From: Leptospira limi | GTDB taxonomy: Bacteria > Spirochaetota > Leptospiria > Leptospirales > Leptospiraceae | DNA: 64,000 bases | Direction: 5' to 3' | NCBI RefSeq assembly: GCF_026151395.1 | Contig: NZ_JAMQPV010000002.1 | Span: forward strand, 280,715-344,714 | Part shown: one piece after another, positions 18,099-27,087 of the stretch | Numbering within the stretch: the stretch's first letter is position 1 | Layout of the letters: each line of letters opens with the position of its first letter | Made by a program: the position numbers and the translations under genes | Notes under the pieces: model-generated | Databases searched by the model: none | Seen by the model: the letters and a program-made list of their open reading frames with translations, nothing else | What the model was told of the DNA's origin: nothing

Positions 18099-19127
18099 TT
18101 AATCGATGTAGAGAGAGTTTTGATTCCATTTAGGAAGTTGCCCACCTCGCAAAACAGAATTACCATGGAATTTTTCATTTGGATCCGAAGGGGTATTCAA
18201 TTCAAAATCGGATACTTGGATTTGGCCACTTTTGGCAAATGCCTCAATTGCATTTTCATACGTCACCTTACGAATGACATCATGTGGTATCCCACGGCTT
18301 ACCATAAGTGCAGCAGTTTTCGGAATGGCAAGTGGATCCGATATGCCCCAATCAGCACTTGAATTGATCATAATTCTTTCAGCACCATATTGTTCTACAA
18401 TGGATACCATTCTTTTGTTTCCCATTTTTGTAAATGGATAGATTGTGAAGGCAGCATAAAATCCTTGGTCTAACACCGACTTAACGGTTTCTTCATTATT
18501 ATGATCCACAATGACCCAAGAAGGATCTAATCCATGTTCTATGGCGATCGACATACTCCTTTCAGTACCTCTTTTTTTATCTCGATGAGGGGTATGGATT
18601 TGTACTGGTAATTTGGCTTCTTTTGCTAATTCCAACTGTAAACGATAGTATTTTTCTTCTAATTCCGTTTGGTCATCAAATCCGATTTCACCAACCCCAA
18701 CCACTCCTTCTTTATATATATAAAGAGGTAAAATCTCCATGACTTCTTCCGCCAATCGTTCGTTATTTGCTTCTCTCGAATTAAGACCAATGGTACAATA
18801 ATGTTTGATTCCAAATTGAGAAGAACGAAACCGTTCCCAACCAACTAAACTACTGTAATAGTCTTTAAAACTTGAGAGACCTGTGCGAGGTTGTCCTACC
18901 CAAAAAGCTGGCTCAATGACAGCAACGATCCCTGCTTGAGCCATATTTTGGTAATCATCAGTTGTCCGAGAGACCATATGGATATGAGGGTCAAAAAATT
19001 TGAATCCTTTGATTTTATCTTTGTATTCATCCCATTGTAAATCCATGTGCGTTGGTGTATCATTTGTTTTGTTTTGATTCTCAAAATGGGAAGGATTTGT
19101 TGTTAAATCTGATTGTTTTTCACACAT
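18099..19127 (-). CDS. eboB: EboB: TatD-like metal-dependent hydrolase
   Basis: The 342-residue protein is a TatD-type TIM-barrel hydrolase. Metal-ligand motifs are visible in order: FFDPHIHM, VVGVGEIGFDD, VQIHTPHRD, VIVDHNNEET and INSSADWG. The first 30 residues are hydrophilic and precede the barrel. Its start lies 6 bp after the eboA stop. TatD proteins hydrolyse nucleic acids or small esters, but the Ebo members form a separate branch whose substrate is unknown. Confidence 0.9.
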   Translation of the reverse strand: MCEKQSDLTTNPSHFENQNKTNDTPTHMDLQWDEYKDKIKGFKFFDPHIHMVSRTTDDYQNMAQAGIVAVIEPAFWVGQPRTGLSSFKDYYSSLVGWERFRSSQFGIKHYCTIGLNSREANNERLAEEVMEILPLYIYKEGVVGVGEIGFDDQTELEEKYYRLQLELAKEAKLPVQIHTPHRDKKRGTERSMSIAIEHGLDPSWVIVDHNNEETVKSVLDQGFYAAFTIYPFTKMGNKRMVSIVEQYGAERIMINSSADWGISDPLAIPKTAALMVSRGIPHDVIRKVTYENAIEAFAKSGQIQVSDFELNTPSDPNEKFHGNSVLRGGQLPKWNQNSLYID

Positions 19128-19133
19128 AAAAAA

Positions 19134-19985
19134 TTAATGATTGTTTCCTAATTTAGACCAATCCCATTTCCCATTTTTGATTTCTTCTGGGAATTTTGGA
19201 TGTTTTGTTCCTAATAATTGGTATGAGTTCAATTCTGATTGTGAACAAATTAGACTAGCTGCAATCACATCTTCCTTTCTTTGTGATTTGAATAAAGTTT
19301 CGACTAGGTAGAGTTCTCCTTCTGAAAGATAAGGAACCAGTAATTGCCAAACATCGGGAGGGACATCTCTACCTGCTGACCACCTTTCTTTTACAAAACT
19401 GACTAAACCGATTGATAGGTTTTGGTTATTTCTTTCTAACAATCCATAAATCATTTGGATTGGTTTTTCATTGAAGATTGTTTTTAAAACCAATTGGTTC
19501 CAAGCTAACTCTGGAAATTCATGGTAAGGAAATGGGTTATGTAAAGCAATTGCATCAAAAACAAATCCCATATTCGATCGAACTGCATCCGTTGCTCTCG
19601 GTAACCAAACTTGTGGATATGGGAGAATCGGTAATGAGGAAAACAAGGCAACCAATTCATTTAATTCCGCAGTATCAAATAAGGTCTCAATTTTTTCGAT
19701 CAATTCGTCTTTTGGAAGTGTTACTAGAAGACTCAAGAACCAAACACGACTTAAACGAACGAAATTCCAGTGATTCACTTGAAATCCAGGGAGATTTGGA
19801 ATCAAATTTTGATATTCTAACTCTTCTTGGATAATGGTTTTTGAAAGAAACCTTGGTGCTTTGACAAAGGCAGTCATCAGTGCATTCGGATTATCTTTCG
19901 GAATCGAGTCCAACCACTTCATTTCTGATTCGGTTGTATGTTTTTTCAGCAAAGGATAAAAATAGGAAGAATAAGAAGTTGGCAT
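19134..19985 (-). CDS. eboA: EboA domain protein, first gene of the ebo operon
   Basis: The 283-residue protein matches my recollection of the EboA family: FDTAELNELVALFSSLP, then ATDAVRSNMGFVFDAIALHN, FPELAWNQLVLK and KERWSAGRDVPPDVWQLL. These blocks are conserved among EboA proteins, whose function is unknown. The frame is open to a TTG at 19994; the ATG at 19985 is the likelier start, though no ribosome-binding site is clear for either. It is followed by eboB to eboF in the canonical order. A divergent intergenic region of about 260 bp separates it from the AlgE-like porin. Confidence 0.87.
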   Translation of the reverse strand: MPTSYSSYFYPLLKKHTTESEMKWLDSIPKDNPNALMTAFVKAPRFLSKTIIQEELEYQNLIPNLPGFQVNHWNFVRLSRVWFLSLLVTLPKDELIEKIETLFDTAELNELVALFSSLPILPYPQVWLPRATDAVRSNMGFVFDAIALHNPFPYHEFPELAWNQLVLKTIFNEKPIQMIYGLLERNNQNLSIGLVSFVKERWSAGRDVPPDVWQLLVPYLSEGELYLVETLFKSQRKEDVIAASLICSQSELNSYQLLGTKHPKFPEEIKNGKWDWSKLGNNH

Positions 19986-20244
19986 AAAAAACAACTAAGA
20001 GAATGATTTTTGGGAACAAAAGTGGAGTAAACCAAATATTAGTGGTTTTACGATGCTTTCCTCCTTCTGCTTAATTTTCAATCATTAGTATGTCTCTTAG
20101 CAAAACAAAAAAAATAGTATTCAAAATCTTCAATAAACTGTACAAAAACCATCCTTTAAATTAGGTGTCCTACGCATTCGGAAATTTATGGATAGGAAAC
20201 AGGTTAGGTCTCATGTTCACTGGCAAAAATCACGGGAGTACCAA

Positions 20245-22089
20245 ATGTACATGCAATTTTATAAACTCATCATCGGACTATTTATCAGCACAACTCTCTT
20301 TTTTGGTACAGGAGAGATAGAAGCTCAGTTCATTACACCTGTTAAAAAAGAAACACCAGAACCACAGAATCCGCCACCCGCTCCACCACAGGTATCACCT
20401 CCTCAGGAACCAACGAAAGAAACTCCAGTTGTTCCAGAAGAACCAGCCGAGTATGTAAGTCCCATGAAAGGGAATCTATCGGGGGAATATTTCCGAAGTT
20501 TTCAGATCACAAATAAACAAAAAAAGGCCATCCAAGAAAACAAAAGTTTATGGTTTGCCGATCGTTTCCGTGTGGGATTTGGATTACGTCCCAAAGCAGA
20601 TTCCTTGTACAATACCGATTTCGATCGTTCAACTGCGGATAACAGAAATACGGTGACGAACCAAACTCAATTTTATTTGGTAGGAGACGTATCACCTAAC
20701 ATTACCTTTAAACTTACCTTCCAAGATGTAAGGTTATGGGGAGGTGAAATCACGACTGGTTCGGCGGATCAAAAACTTGGTGTGATTTCAAATGTGGGAA
20801 CAACAATTGATACAACTAAACAGAGAGAATTTGCTTTAAACAATTTTACTGGATTTAGAGAAGCATTTTTGGACCTTAAAACCACAAACCAAATGTTTCG
20901 TGTGAGAACCGGACGTCAAATTTTAGACTTTGGTGATGGTAGGATCCTTGGTGCACGGAATGATAGTTTGAATGGTAACTCGTTTGATGCTGTACGAACA
21001 ACCCTAACTATCCAAAAACAAACGTTAGATGTGTTTGGTGCCATCGTAAGTTCCGAAAACAATGCAAATAGTATGGTTTCCAATAATTCAACTAGGTTAA
21101 ATGGCCCAGGGAATGCATCTTATTATGGCGTACATTATGGTGTCAAACCTTGGGAATGGTTGGGTATAGAAGTTTATAACTTTACATTATACAAACAAAG
21201 GTTAAAGGCAACCAATACAACTCCCTATGGATCTGAAATTTATTACCGTGATCCTGACCAACTGAATACAACGGGATTTCGATTAACCAATCGTACAAAA
21301 AGTAATTCATTACCGAAAGAAACAGGGATTGACTGGATGGTGGAAGCGGCTTGGCAAACTGGATTTAATGGCGAAAGAGTATCCCCCGATTGGATCAACC
21401 AAAACGGTGCATTAAAATCCAATAAAACAACTGGTGCCCCTCCTCCTTTTTCTGATCCGGTTCGTTATAAGGCAAATATCGTAGCGGCGCAGTTAGGTTA
21501 CACTCCTGTAAAAGAATTTAGAATTGGGATTCAATATGTACAAGCTTCTGGAGATCCAAATCGAAACGATGGAAGTGTTGCCACATACAACCCTTTATTT
21601 GCAACAAGAAGGATGGCGGGAGGTGCTATTCCTTTCGCAGGAAATGGAAATTCGGGTTTAGTATTTTGGCAAAATATCAAAGATTATTCCATTCATATCA
21701 AATACGAATCACCGACTTGGGGAACCTTTATCATCAACCCTCACTGGTACTACAAAACGAAATTACAAGATGGTTATTATGAAAACAATAACTATGTGGC
21801 AGGAAGTAAGGCAACAGGTGAAACCGCATCTACGGAAGATTTTTATAACACAGAAGCTTACAATCCGAATCGACCAAAACTGGGAAAACATGTTGCTACT
21901 GAAATCAATTTGATTTATATCATTACCCCATTTGAAAACGTATCCTTTTGGTTTGGAGCAAGTTCACTTTATGCTGGAGACGCGATTCGAAACCAAAAAA
22001 ACAATCCTTACCAGGCTGATCCCTACCATAGGTATGATTTCAAACCAAATGCAAGTTTTTTTACATTTCAAACTGTATTTGCTATTTAA
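20245..22089 (+). CDS. AlgE-like outer-membrane porin (alginate export family)
   Basis: This protein has a signal peptide (MYMQFYKLIIGLFIS...EAQF), a proline-rich linker over about residues 30-70, and a long beta-barrel region with WFADRFRVGFGLRP, TFQDVRLWGG, FREAFLDLK and RTGRQILDFGDGR. The last two are hallmarks of the alginate-export (AlgE-like) porin family. The chain ends in FQTVFAI, with the terminal aromatic pattern of outer-membrane proteins. The frame is open from 20188, but GGGAG at 20234-20238 places the start at the ATG at 20245. It would sit in the outer membrane as a channel for an anionic or uncharged solute. It is divergent from eboA. Confidence 0.83.
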   Translation: MYMQFYKLIIGLFISTTLFFGTGEIEAQFITPVKKETPEPQNPPPAPPQVSPPQEPTKETPVVPEEPAEYVSPMKGNLSGEYFRSFQITNKQKKAIQENKSLWFADRFRVGFGLRPKADSLYNTDFDRSTADNRNTVTNQTQFYLVGDVSPNITFKLTFQDVRLWGGEITTGSADQKLGVISNVGTTIDTTKQREFALNNFTGFREAFLDLKTTNQMFRVRTGRQILDFGDGRILGARNDSLNGNSFDAVRTTLTIQKQTLDVFGAIVSSENNANSMVSNNSTRLNGPGNASYYGVHYGVKPWEWLGIEVYNFTLYKQRLKATNTTPYGSEIYYRDPDQLNTTGFRLTNRTKSNSLPKETGIDWMVEAAWQTGFNGERVSPDWINQNGALKSNKTTGAPPPFSDPVRYKANIVAAQLGYTPVKEFRIGIQYVQASGDPNRNDGSVATYNPLFATRRMAGGAIPFAGNGNSGLVFWQNIKDYSIHIKYESPTWGTFIINPHWYYKTKLQDGYYENNNYVAGSKATGETASTEDFYNTEAYNPNRPKLGKHVATEINLIYIITPFENVSFWFGASSLYAGDAIRNQKNNPYQADPYHRYDFKPNASFFTFQTVFAI

Positions 22090-22095
22090 AAATCG

Positions 22096-22758
22096 TTACA
22101 ATTTGGGATTTGGATGGAATCCATCCAGGATTAAGTCCAACCCAAATTCAAAATTATGTTTTCCATTGTATTTCTTAGTTGCCACATCTTTTGTTAGTTG
22201 GTAAAAGTATGGCAACTGATCTTTTGGGATCATTGGTAAGTATTCACTCGCTTTTTCCGAATACTCTTCTGTTTTAAATGGAAAATTCAATTCCTGTAAT
22301 AAAAAACCATAGATATGTGCATCAATGGCATTGATCATTTGGTCTGCTTGTTTATAAGAAAATCCTGCTTTCACCAAACAACCTAAGGTATCATTAAAAT
22401 ATTGGAGTAAATTTTCTCCTACATTCACTCTTGAAACAAGTAACATAGTCAACCATGGATGTAAAAGGAGGATTTTTCGCACAGATTTTGCACGTTTTTT
22501 CATTTCCTTTCTCCAATTGCCACCTATCTTTGGAAAGGCGAAATGTTTTACACAATCCTCAACCATCCCGTCTAACAACTCATCTTTATTTTGAATATGA
22601 TTGTATAAAGACATGGCTTCAACACCTAACAGATTTGCCAAATTTCTCATGGACAGGGAATTGATCCCTTTTTTGTCTGCAAAAGAGATTGATGTCTCAA
22701 TCAAAAGTTCTTTCGAAAGTGACTTCTTCGGTTTTTGAATCTTTTTTTGAAAAGTCAA
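22096..22758 (-). CDS. TetR-family regulator with TetR-type C-terminal domain
   Basis: The 220-residue protein has the TetR helix-turn-helix near residues 30-65 (MRNLANLLGVEAMSLYNHI), as in tetracycline-repressor-like members where the recognition helix carries ALYNH/SLYNH. The C-terminal part is a helical ligand and dimer domain. It is divergent from an alcohol-dehydrogenase-type gene, and a perfect palindrome lies over that gene's predicted promoter. Repression of the neighbour, and perhaps of itself, is inferred. The ligand is unknown. Confidence 0.85.
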   Translation of the reverse strand: MTFQKKIQKPKKSLSKELLIETSISFADKKGINSLSMRNLANLLGVEAMSLYNHIQNKDELLDGMVEDCVKHFAFPKIGGNWRKEMKKRAKSVRKILLLHPWLTMLLVSRVNVGENLLQYFNDTLGCLVKAGFSYKQADQMINAIDAHIYGFLLQELNFPFKTEEYSEKASEYLPMIPKDQLPYFYQLTKDVATKKYNGKHNFEFGLDLILDGFHPNPKL

Positions 22759-22869
22759 ACCACTGATCTCCCTTTTTCATTTTAGTTGATATAACAAATT
22801 TTAATCTACCTTTATCATAAAATCCACTACTTATTAAAATTTTCATCGCTTCACTGGAAATATATTTTC

Positions 22870-22897
22870 TTGACAGACTTACACTGTAAGTTATTTT
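22870..22897 (+). promoter_or_regulatory. Promoter overlapping a TetR-type operator
   Basis: TTGACA at 22870-22875 and TATTTT at 22892-22897, with a 16-bp spacer, form a sigma70-like promoter for the oxidoreductase gene. The spacer contains ACTTACA-C-TGTAAGT at 22877-22891, a perfect 7-1-7 palindrome. A repressor bound there would block the promoter. The divergent TetR gene is the obvious candidate. Confidence 0.65.
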
Positions 22898-22917
22898 CAT
22901 CGGAAGGAGTTTTCCCA

Positions 22918-23880
22918 TTGAGAGTCATCACAAATAGAAAATATGGACCACCAGAAGTATTAAAACTAGAAGAATGGGAAATCCCAATACCAAAAGAAAA
23001 TCAAATATTGATCCGGATTGTGAATACTACAGTCAATTCTGCTGACTGGAGACTCCGAAAACCAGATCCAAAAGTAGTGCGTTTGTTTTTTGGAATCTTC
23101 AAACCTAGATCTGTTATATTAGGCATTAGTTATTCTGGAATCGTTGAAGCTGTTGGCAAAAAGGTTACAAAATTCCAGGTTGGAGATAAAGTCCTCGGTT
23201 CACCAGGAATGAATATGGGAACGTATGCTGAATATATTTGTGTATCTGAAAAATCCACGATCACAAAATTTACATCTGGAATTGGTTTTGCAGAAGGAGC
23301 AACTCTTTCTTTTGGCGGTCTCACTGCCATTGATTTCCTTCAAAAATGTAATGTGCATACCAAACAAACAATCCTCATCTATGGTGCATCAAGTGCTGTG
23401 GGAACATCTGCAATTCAAATTGCAAAACATTTTGGAGCAATTGTTACAACTGTTTGCAGTAAAGAAAATATACCACTCGTAAAATCATTAGGGGCAAACG
23501 AATCCATTGATTATGATCAATTTTTTTCACTACCTGATACCAACAAATATGATATTGTATTTGAATGCGTTGGTAAAACTACGATTGATAAAAATTTAAA
23601 ACATTTAAAGGAAGGTGGTAATTTAGTTTTAGTAGGAGCTACGTTTCGCCAAATGTGGGATGCGTTTTGTTTATCTCTTTTTAAGAGAAAAAAAATTCAC
23701 TTTGGTCCCATTAAAGAAACATTAGAGAACCTAAATTTCCTTGTTTCCCTTGCCAACCTTGGCAAATACAAAACCTACATTGATCGGCATTATCCTTTAG
23801 AAGAAATGGTAGCGGCTCACCACTATGTAGAAGCTGGTCATAAAAAAGGGAATGTTGTGATTGATGTCACTAAAGGTTGA
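22918..23880 (+). CDS. NAD(P)-dependent zinc-free alcohol dehydrogenase/quinone oxidoreductase
   Basis: The 320-residue medium-chain dehydrogenase has the GroES-like N-terminus (RKYGPPEVLKLEEW, ITVNSADWRLRKPDP type) and a Rossmann half with LIYGASSAVGTSAIQIAKHFGA. The cysteine/histidine zinc ligands of true alcohol dehydrogenases are absent, pointing to the quinone-oxidoreductase/enoyl-reductase branch. The start is a TTG at 22918, preceded 8 bp upstream by a strong GGAAGGAG; the longer frame from 22870 begins inside the promoter. It is likely controlled by the divergent TetR. The substrate is unknown. Confidence 0.83.
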   Translation: MRVITNRKYGPPEVLKLEEWEIPIPKENQILIRIVNTTVNSADWRLRKPDPKVVRLFFGIFKPRSVILGISYSGIVEAVGKKVTKFQVGDKVLGSPGMNMGTYAEYICVSEKSTITKFTSGIGFAEGATLSFGGLTAIDFLQKCNVHTKQTILIYGASSAVGTSAIQIAKHFGAIVTTVCSKENIPLVKSLGANESIDYDQFFSLPDTNKYDIVFECVGKTTIDKNLKHLKEGGNLVLVGATFRQMWDAFCLSLFKRKKIHFGPIKETLENLNFLVSLANLGKYKTYIDRHYPLEEMVAAHHYVEAGHKKGNVVIDVTKG

Positions 23881-23889
23881 ACTTGAAAT

Positions 23890-23927
23890 TTGTAATCCCA
23901 CCTAATGCAATTTAGGTAGGATTACAA
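23890..23927. terminator. Bidirectional terminator-like hairpin
   Basis: TTGTAATCC-C-ACCTAA pairs with TTAGGT-A-GGATTACAA around the 6-nt loop TGCAAT: a 16-bp stem with one C-A mismatch. It sits between two convergent genes, as expected for a shared terminator. T-rich flanks are weak. Confidence 0.65.
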
Positions 23928-23932
23928 CCAAA

Positions 23933-24220
23933 TCAATTGATCTTTGCTTGAGTATGGTTTTCCTGTTTTTTATTTCCACCGAATGTCAAATCAGTATACA
24001 CTCGATCTGATTTACATACCTTCACATTTGCTGCAGTCGAACAAGAAGCTGTTCCTGAGATTTTGCATCCTTTGGCTTCACAAGCTTTGCGGTCTTTTCC
24101 TCGACATTGTTGGCATCCATTTGTGCTTCCATTCCCACACAAAAAACAATCCTCAGCGAAGATTGCCGTTGATGAAAACAATACTATCAAGGCAAAACTA
24201 AACGTGACCAATGTTCTCAT
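23933..24220 (-). CDS. Small secreted cysteine-rich protein of unknown function
   Basis: The 95-residue precursor has a signal peptide with a likely cleavage after IFA at about residue 22. The mature protein carries eight cysteines (residues 25, 28, 36, 39, 47, 52, 60, 69), arranged as two CxxC pairs and further spaced cysteines, followed by a hydrophilic tail. Eight cysteines suggest four disulfides or a bound metal. I do not recognise the family. It is convergent with the oxidoreductase and upstream of trhA on the same strand. Confidence 0.65.
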   Translation of the reverse strand: MRTLVTFSFALIVLFSSTAIFAEDCFLCGNGSTNGCQQCRGKDRKACEAKGCKISGTASCSTAANVKVCKSDRVYTDLTFGGNKKQENHTQAKIN

Positions 24221-24299
24221 ATATTCTCCTACTTTCCCACCAACTGGTAGAGAAGAAGGGAAATTCTATACATTCGAAATATTTTGACAAACCTAATTT

Positions 24300-25151
24300 T
24301 TATTTTGGTACAGTTGGAATCACATAAAATAAAATCGCAAAAAAATGACAAATGCTCCCTGATAGAACGAAGAGATGCCAAATTGCGTGGTTCATTGGCA
24401 GACGGTCCCATAGATAAAAAATCACACCAAACGTATAACTAAGTCCACCGGCGACTAACCAAGACATTCCACCTACTCCAATGGCAGCTCGGATATCTTT
24501 TATCACGAAAATGGCAAGCCAACCCATAATGATATAAACCGCCACACGAAGCCCACTATACTTTCCAGGGAACAATAATAATAAAATAACCCCAATGAGT
24601 GCAAGGATCCAAATCAAACCAAATAAAACCCAACCCCATTCAGAATTCTCACGCAAACTAACAAGCGTAAATGGAGTATAAGTGCCAGCGATTAATAGAT
24701 AAATGGATGCGTGATCGATCACTTTAAATACTTTTTTTGTCGCTGTATGGTATATACCGTGATAAAGAGTAGAAGCTAAGTATAAAATGATTAGTGTTGC
24801 TCCATAAATGGCAGAACTTACGATATGCCATATATTTCCATATAATACTGCCATGGTTAATAACAAAGAAAGACCAGCAATGCTTAAGCCCCCTCCAATT
24901 CCATGTGTCACTGCATTTGCAATTTCATGACCAATCGAATATTCATGAACCGTATCAATCAGTTCTTTCATTGGATGAAGGTTTTCCTCACTTGCAGATT
25001 TTGTTTCAGAAATGGGCTGAGGATTGGTTCTATTTTTTTTCGAATTCACATTCGAAGTAGAAATAGTCTTTTGATTCGAAATTGTTTTAGATGTTGGTTT
25101 TTGTTTTTTAGGAGAAGGTTTCTGTTTTGCTTTCGCTTTTTTGGCTTTCAT
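24300..25151 (-). CDS. trhA: Hemolysin III/PAQR-family membrane protein (TrhA type)
   Basis: Residues from about 60 onward form seven membrane helices with PAQR/hemolysin III motifs: EIANAVTHGIGG, SSTLYHG-type ASTLYHGIYH, IDHASIYLLIAGTYTPF, and HAIWHLFVLSGSICHF. The His and Ser residues in these motifs form the family's metal site. Bacterial TrhA proteins have been linked to membrane-energy and lipid homeostasis; a hemolytic role is not implied. The first 60 residues are a Lys/Ser/Thr/Gln-rich low-complexity extension with no predicted fold, unusual for the family. An internal Met near residue 60 could be an alternative start. Confidence 0.85.
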   Translation of the reverse strand: MKAKKAKAKQKPSPKKQKPTSKTISNQKTISTSNVNSKKNRTNPQPISETKSASEENLHPMKELIDTVHEYSIGHEIANAVTHGIGGGLSIAGLSLLLTMAVLYGNIWHIVSSAIYGATLIILYLASTLYHGIYHTATKKVFKVIDHASIYLLIAGTYTPFTLVSLRENSEWGWVLFGLIWILALIGVILLLLFPGKYSGLRVAVYIIMGWLAIFVIKDIRAAIGVGGMSWLVAGGLSYTFGVIFYLWDRLPMNHAIWHLFVLSGSICHFFAILFYVIPTVPK

Positions 25152-25397
25152 TCGTTTTGACTGCTTGTATCACACTCTTATTTTATAAGAAGGTCAATCG
25201 AAAGAAAGGTTTCAAAAAAATGATGGAATGGGAAGAAATTGGTTTCCTTTTGCCATTTTGAATTGTTTGAAATTTAAAAACGACAGAATAACGGGTATTC
25301 GGATTTCATTCTAATGGAGAACCGTTTCTCTCATTGTTTCCCCTTTGGAAAATTCAATAAGAAACAATTAAACGATCCTCCACATAAATGTTCTAGA

Positions 25398-25727
25398 TTA
25401 CTCTGAATCTTTGGCTTCGTCTTTTTCTTTCCCTTGTTTTTTCTTTTCTTTGGCTTTATCCTTCATTTTCTCTTTTTGGTCCATCCGTTTCTCTTTTAAT
25501 TCTTCCATAGAAACAGAACCGTCACCATCTTTGTCCAATTCTTGGAAAAAACCATCATGGAATTTTTGCCATTCTTCTTTTGACACTTTTTTATCATCAT
25601 TGGTGTCCATCTTTTTAAAATGTTCACCAGCCATAGGATGTTTTCCTTTACCATCATGGTCATGGGCAAATACGGAACTTGTCACAAGGAAAGCGAGACA
25701 AACGAATAAGCTTAGAATTTTTTTCAT
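25398..25727 (-). CDS. Exported EF-hand protein
   Basis: The 109-residue precursor has a signal peptide (MKKILSLFVCLAFLVTSSVFA) and a His/Asp-rich segment HDHDGKGKH. Two EF-hand loops follow, DTNDDKKVSKEE (41-52) and DKDGDGSVSMEE (65-76), both with the Asp/Glu positions needed for Ca2+. The C-terminal 30 residues are almost all Lys, Glu, Asp and Gln. It is probably periplasmic and binds Ca2+; no partner is evident from context. It stands alone between trhA and the serine hydrolase. Confidence 0.8.
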   Translation of the reverse strand: MKKILSLFVCLAFLVTSSVFAHDHDGKGKHPMAGEHFKKMDTNDDKKVSKEEWQKFHDGFFQELDKDGDGSVSMEELKEKRMDQKEKMKDKAKEKKKQGKEKDEAKDSE

Positions 25728-25886
25728 AGAAAAACCTCAGCTGAATTGTTAAACCATTTCTGGAACAAGTCAACACCTTCATGAAATTTTTATGATATTC
25801 CTTTTTTTAAAATGATTCTATTTTTTTGATTTCTGAACGACAATTGTTTGTTTATGCTTTTTATAATTTAGTCATCGGCATTCGAA

Positions 25887-27068
25887 ATGAACCTCAAAAA
25901 ATCTTCCATCCAACTCATTCTTATTGCTCTCACTGTCGCTAACTCGAACATTCATTCGGAACCACCGAAGATTGAAATTTGTCCGAAACCCATTTTAGAT
26001 CGGGAGTGGCAAATCCTAACGAACGTAGAAACAGAATTTGATCAAAATCTGTTATGCGGGTATGTAAATGAAATTGCTTCCGAAGACAGTGAATTCCATT
26101 CCTTTCTCATCGAAAGGCATGGGAAAATCGTAACTGAAGTATACAATACAAGACCCGATCACCCATTTAACAAACGCTATGGAACCAGGTTCCCATTTGA
26201 CGGGGAAACTCAGTTTGATGCAAATACATTACATGATGTAAGGTCTGTTAGCAAATCCGTTGTTTCTCTTCTTTTTGGCATTGCGATCGATAAAAAAATA
26301 ATCGATGGAGTGGATGATTCAGTACTTTCAAACTATCAAGAATTACAAATTCCAAAAAATGATCCCAAACAAAATATTACTTGGAAACACCTTCTAACGA
26401 TGAGTAGTGGCCTTGATTGGGAAGAATGGAGGTATGGATTTTTATTCAGTGATGAAACACGACTTCTTTGGAAAAAAGACCTAACCAAATTCTTTTTTGA
26501 AAGGGACTTAATCCATACACCAGGATCTAACTTCAATTATAATGGAGGAGGAACGTCTGTTCTTTCTGATCTTCTAACTAAAAAAACAAACAAATCCTTA
26601 AAAGAATTAGCGAAAGAATGGTTATTCAATCCTTTAGAAATCCAAAACTTTGAATGGGTAGAAGATAGAAATGGAAGAGCACTTGCCCATGCAGGCCTCA
26701 GGTTAAAACCAAGGGATATGTTAAAATTGGGGAGATTGGTCTTAAATGGAGGAAGTTGGAAAGGAAAACAGATTGTCTCAAAACAATGGTTAAGTGATTC
26801 TTTCAAAAAACAAATCAATTCGCAGGTTAAAATATTCCGTAAGGATGGAAATCCCCTATTCTACGGATACCACTGGTGGCTTGGAGAAACCATTTTGGTA
26901 GAGAAAAAAATTCCTTGGTCAGTTGCACTTGGGAATGGCGGGCAACTCATTTTCGCCTTCCCTAGTTTCGATATGGTCATTGTCACAACCACTGGCGGTT
27001 ATGGAGATCCGACTACCATCCAAAGGATATTGGAGGTAGTCGAAAAAATTCTAACCACCGTTAAGTGA
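25887..27068 (+). CDS. Exported serine hydrolase, beta-lactamase class C/DD-peptidase fold
   Basis: The 393-residue protein begins with a signal peptide. It contains the SxxK motif in SVSKSVVSLLFG (about residue 120) and a Y-x-N-like segment FNYNGGG (about 215), typical of serine beta-lactamase-like esterases and peptidases. The LLTMSSGLDW block between them is also characteristic. Members range from beta-lactamases to esterases; the large family gives no reliable substrate. It stands as a single gene, convergent with the acyl-CoA dehydrogenase operon. Confidence 0.85.
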   Translation: MNLKKSSIQLILIALTVANSNIHSEPPKIEICPKPILDREWQILTNVETEFDQNLLCGYVNEIASEDSEFHSFLIERHGKIVTEVYNTRPDHPFNKRYGTRFPFDGETQFDANTLHDVRSVSKSVVSLLFGIAIDKKIIDGVDDSVLSNYQELQIPKNDPKQNITWKHLLTMSSGLDWEEWRYGFLFSDETRLLWKKDLTKFFFERDLIHTPGSNFNYNGGGTSVLSDLLTKKTNKSLKELAKEWLFNPLEIQNFEWVEDRNGRALAHAGLRLKPRDMLKLGRLVLNGGSWKGKQIVSKQWLSDSFKKQINSQVKIFRKDGNPLFYGYHWWLGETILVEKKIPWSVALGNGGQLIFAFPSFDMVIVTTTGGYGDPTTIQRILEVVEKILTTVK

Positions 27069-27087
27069 AAAGATTCTATCCATTGAA

